A stretch of 42,295 bases of DNA from Rhodopirellula europaea 6C (GTDB taxonomy: Bacteria; Planctomycetota; Planctomycetia; Pirellulales; Pirellulaceae), in NCBI RefSeq assembly GCF_000338295.1, contig NZ_ANMO01000095.1, positions 1-42,295 on the forward strand. Reading direction: 5' to 3'. A program made the translations under genes and the position numbers. This document shows positions 41,170 through 42,295 of the stretch, piece after piece. Position 1 is the stretch's first letter, and every line of letters starts with the position of its first letter. The notes beneath the pieces are model-generated. The model did not search any database. It saw only the letters and a list, made by a program, of their open reading frames with translations, and had not been told where the DNA came from.

Positions 41170-42236
41170 ATTCTGCGATTCCCACCGAGCGTTCAGCGCA
41201 CGCGTCCAACCGATCCACAACGTCTCGCTGGGGAATCGTGTTGATGGTCGGAGCAATGTTGATCTTCGCTTTTGCAGCAACCAAAGGATGCACCCATTCA
41301 GCCGGCAAAGCGAAGAGCGACAAGCTGCAAGTTCTCGCGACGACGGCGATGGTAGGCGATGTCGTGAAAGCGGTCGGCGGCGATAAGATCGAAGTCACCG
41401 TGCTGCTTGGTCCCGGTGTTGACCCACACCTCTACAAGACGACTCGCGATGACGTGGCTCAGATCATCGACGCGGACGTAGTGTTTTATTCGGGGCTGAT
41501 GCTCGAAGGCAAAATGTCCGACGCGTTCGCGAAAGTTGGAAAGTCAAAACCAGTGATCGCGGTGACCGAAGACTTGGACGAGAACAAACTCCTTTCAGAT
41601 TCTGAACAATCAGGCCACCCCGATCCGCATGTTTGGTTCGACGTTGAACTTTGGTCGCTCACGGCCGACAAAGTTGCGACTGTCTTGGGGCAGGAGCTGC
41701 CTGATTATCAAGCCACCTTCCAAGCCAATTCGAAGAAGTATCAAGCAGAATTGCAGTTGCTGGCTGAGGATGCCAAAGCCGCCCTCGCGACCATCCCGGA
41801 AGACCAACGAATCTTGATCACCTCGCACGATGCGTTCGGCTACCTTGGACGAGCGTACGGGATTGATGTGATGGGCGTGCAGGGCATTTCGACTGATTCA
41901 GAAGCTGGCTTGCAACGCATCAATCAACTGGTTGACTTGATCGTTGAAAAGAAGGTTCCTGCCGTCTTCGTCGAAACGAGCGTCAACGGCAAAAGCATCC
42001 AAGCATTGATCGACGGAGCCAATTCGCGTGGGCACTCGGTCAAGATTGGCGGCGAACTATTCTCGGATGCCGCCGGTGAAGAGGGAACGTACGAAGGCAC
42101 CTACCTGGGAATGATCGATCACAATGTGACCTTGATCACTCGAGCTCTGGGAGGCGAAGCCCCAGAAAATGGATTGCGAGGCAAACTGAGCATGGACGCG
42201 GATACGACCAACGAATCTTCCAACGTCCCGAATTAG
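41166..42236 (+). CDS. Metal ABC transporter substrate-binding protein (ZnuA/TroA family)
   Basis: From the ATG at 41166 the 356-residue protein has a membrane leader (about 22-40) with Cys42 as a possible lipid anchor, though the lipobox is weak. The rest is a cluster A-I binding protein: DPHLYKTTRDDV (His88), HPDPHVWFDVELW (His155), SHDAFGYLGRAYGI (a third His) and ELFSDAAG near the C-terminus (Asp) give the three-His, one-Asp site for zinc or manganese. There is no His-rich loop of the ZnuA type, so manganese is as likely as zinc. The start overlaps the NUDIX stop (ATGA). The permease and ATPase genes would be expected beyond the window. Confidence 0.92.
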   Translation: MNSAIPTERSAHASNRSTTSRWGIVLMVGAMLIFAFAATKGCTHSAGKAKSDKLQVLATTAMVGDVVKAVGGDKIEVTVLLGPGVDPHLYKTTRDDVAQIIDADVVFYSGLMLEGKMSDAFAKVGKSKPVIAVTEDLDENKLLSDSEQSGHPDPHVWFDVELWSLTADKVATVLGQELPDYQATFQANSKKYQAELQLLAEDAKAALATIPEDQRILITSHDAFGYLGRAYGIDVMGVQGISTDSEAGLQRINQLVDLIVEKKVPAVFVETSVNGKSIQALIDGANSRGHSVKIGGELFSDAAGEEGTYEGTYLGMIDHNVTLITRALGGEAPENGLRGKLSMDADTTNESSNVPN

Positions 42237-42295
42237 ATTTCGTCCTAGCGCCTGTTGATTTAATGAGCCGCACCGCGTTAGGACCATTCGAAAAC

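Overview
The window looks like a planctomycete chromosome of the Rhodopirellula / Pirellulaceae type. The basis is gene content and style: DUF1573, DUF1571 and DUF4129 proteins, a serine/threonine kinase with a C-terminal membrane domain, many large secreted proteins with no familiar domain, a NPYETP-type small membrane protein, and sparse Shine-Dalgarno signals. The species is inferred, not proven.

Layout. 1-119 is a hexamer tandem repeat. 329-22442 is ordinary chromosome: a secreted FAD oxidoreductase, a DUF1573 protein, a lipoprotein-like hypothetical, a protein kinase, an EamA-type transporter, a secreted esterase, ribBA coupled to a LigD-phosphoesterase-like gene, two secreted or membrane hypotheticals, a GYF-like / DUF4129 / voltage-sensor-like membrane gene group, a secreted hypothetical, and a DUF1571 protein. 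37611-42236 is again ordinary: tmk with a coupled membrane gene, and a tightly overlapping trio (LarA-N-like protein, NUDIX hydrolase with a histone-H1-like tail, and a metal-binding ABC transporter lipoprotein).

The unusual part lies between (about 22.5-36.3 kb). Thirteen small genes, all on the + strand and mostly of unknown function, are separated by imperfect palindromes. Most of the palindromes are close to 91 bp long. They start with a box ending in AAC and end with a box starting with G(T/C)T. Most carry one unpaired A in the left arm of the stem, and several share a loop sequence around GGCGTTTTGACAATGG. Stop codons fall inside or just before the left arms. These are the hallmarks of an integron gene-cassette array (attC sites plus cassettes). 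The boxes differ from the textbook GTTRRRY / RYYYAAC, and no integrase is visible here, so it would be an integrase-less cluster (CALIN) or the distal part of a large integron. Cargo includes an Imm53-type immunity protein, a ferredoxin-like protein, many small membrane or secreted proteins, and possibly a DUF262 defence-type gene in a reversed cassette at the far end.

Two insertion sequences have entered the array: an IS91-like HUH transposase at its left edge, and a complete IS3-family element (1274 bp, perfect 30-bp terminal repeats, 3-bp target duplication, A7 frameshift site). Two dispersed repeats, called R1 (about 137 bp, palindrome-rich) and R2 (267 bp), occur twice each. Both R2 copies end exactly on the GTT of an attC-like box, so R2 may be an ORF-less cassette. 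36290-37610 is gene-poor and holds repeats and the apparent 3' remnant of a second DUF1571 gene.
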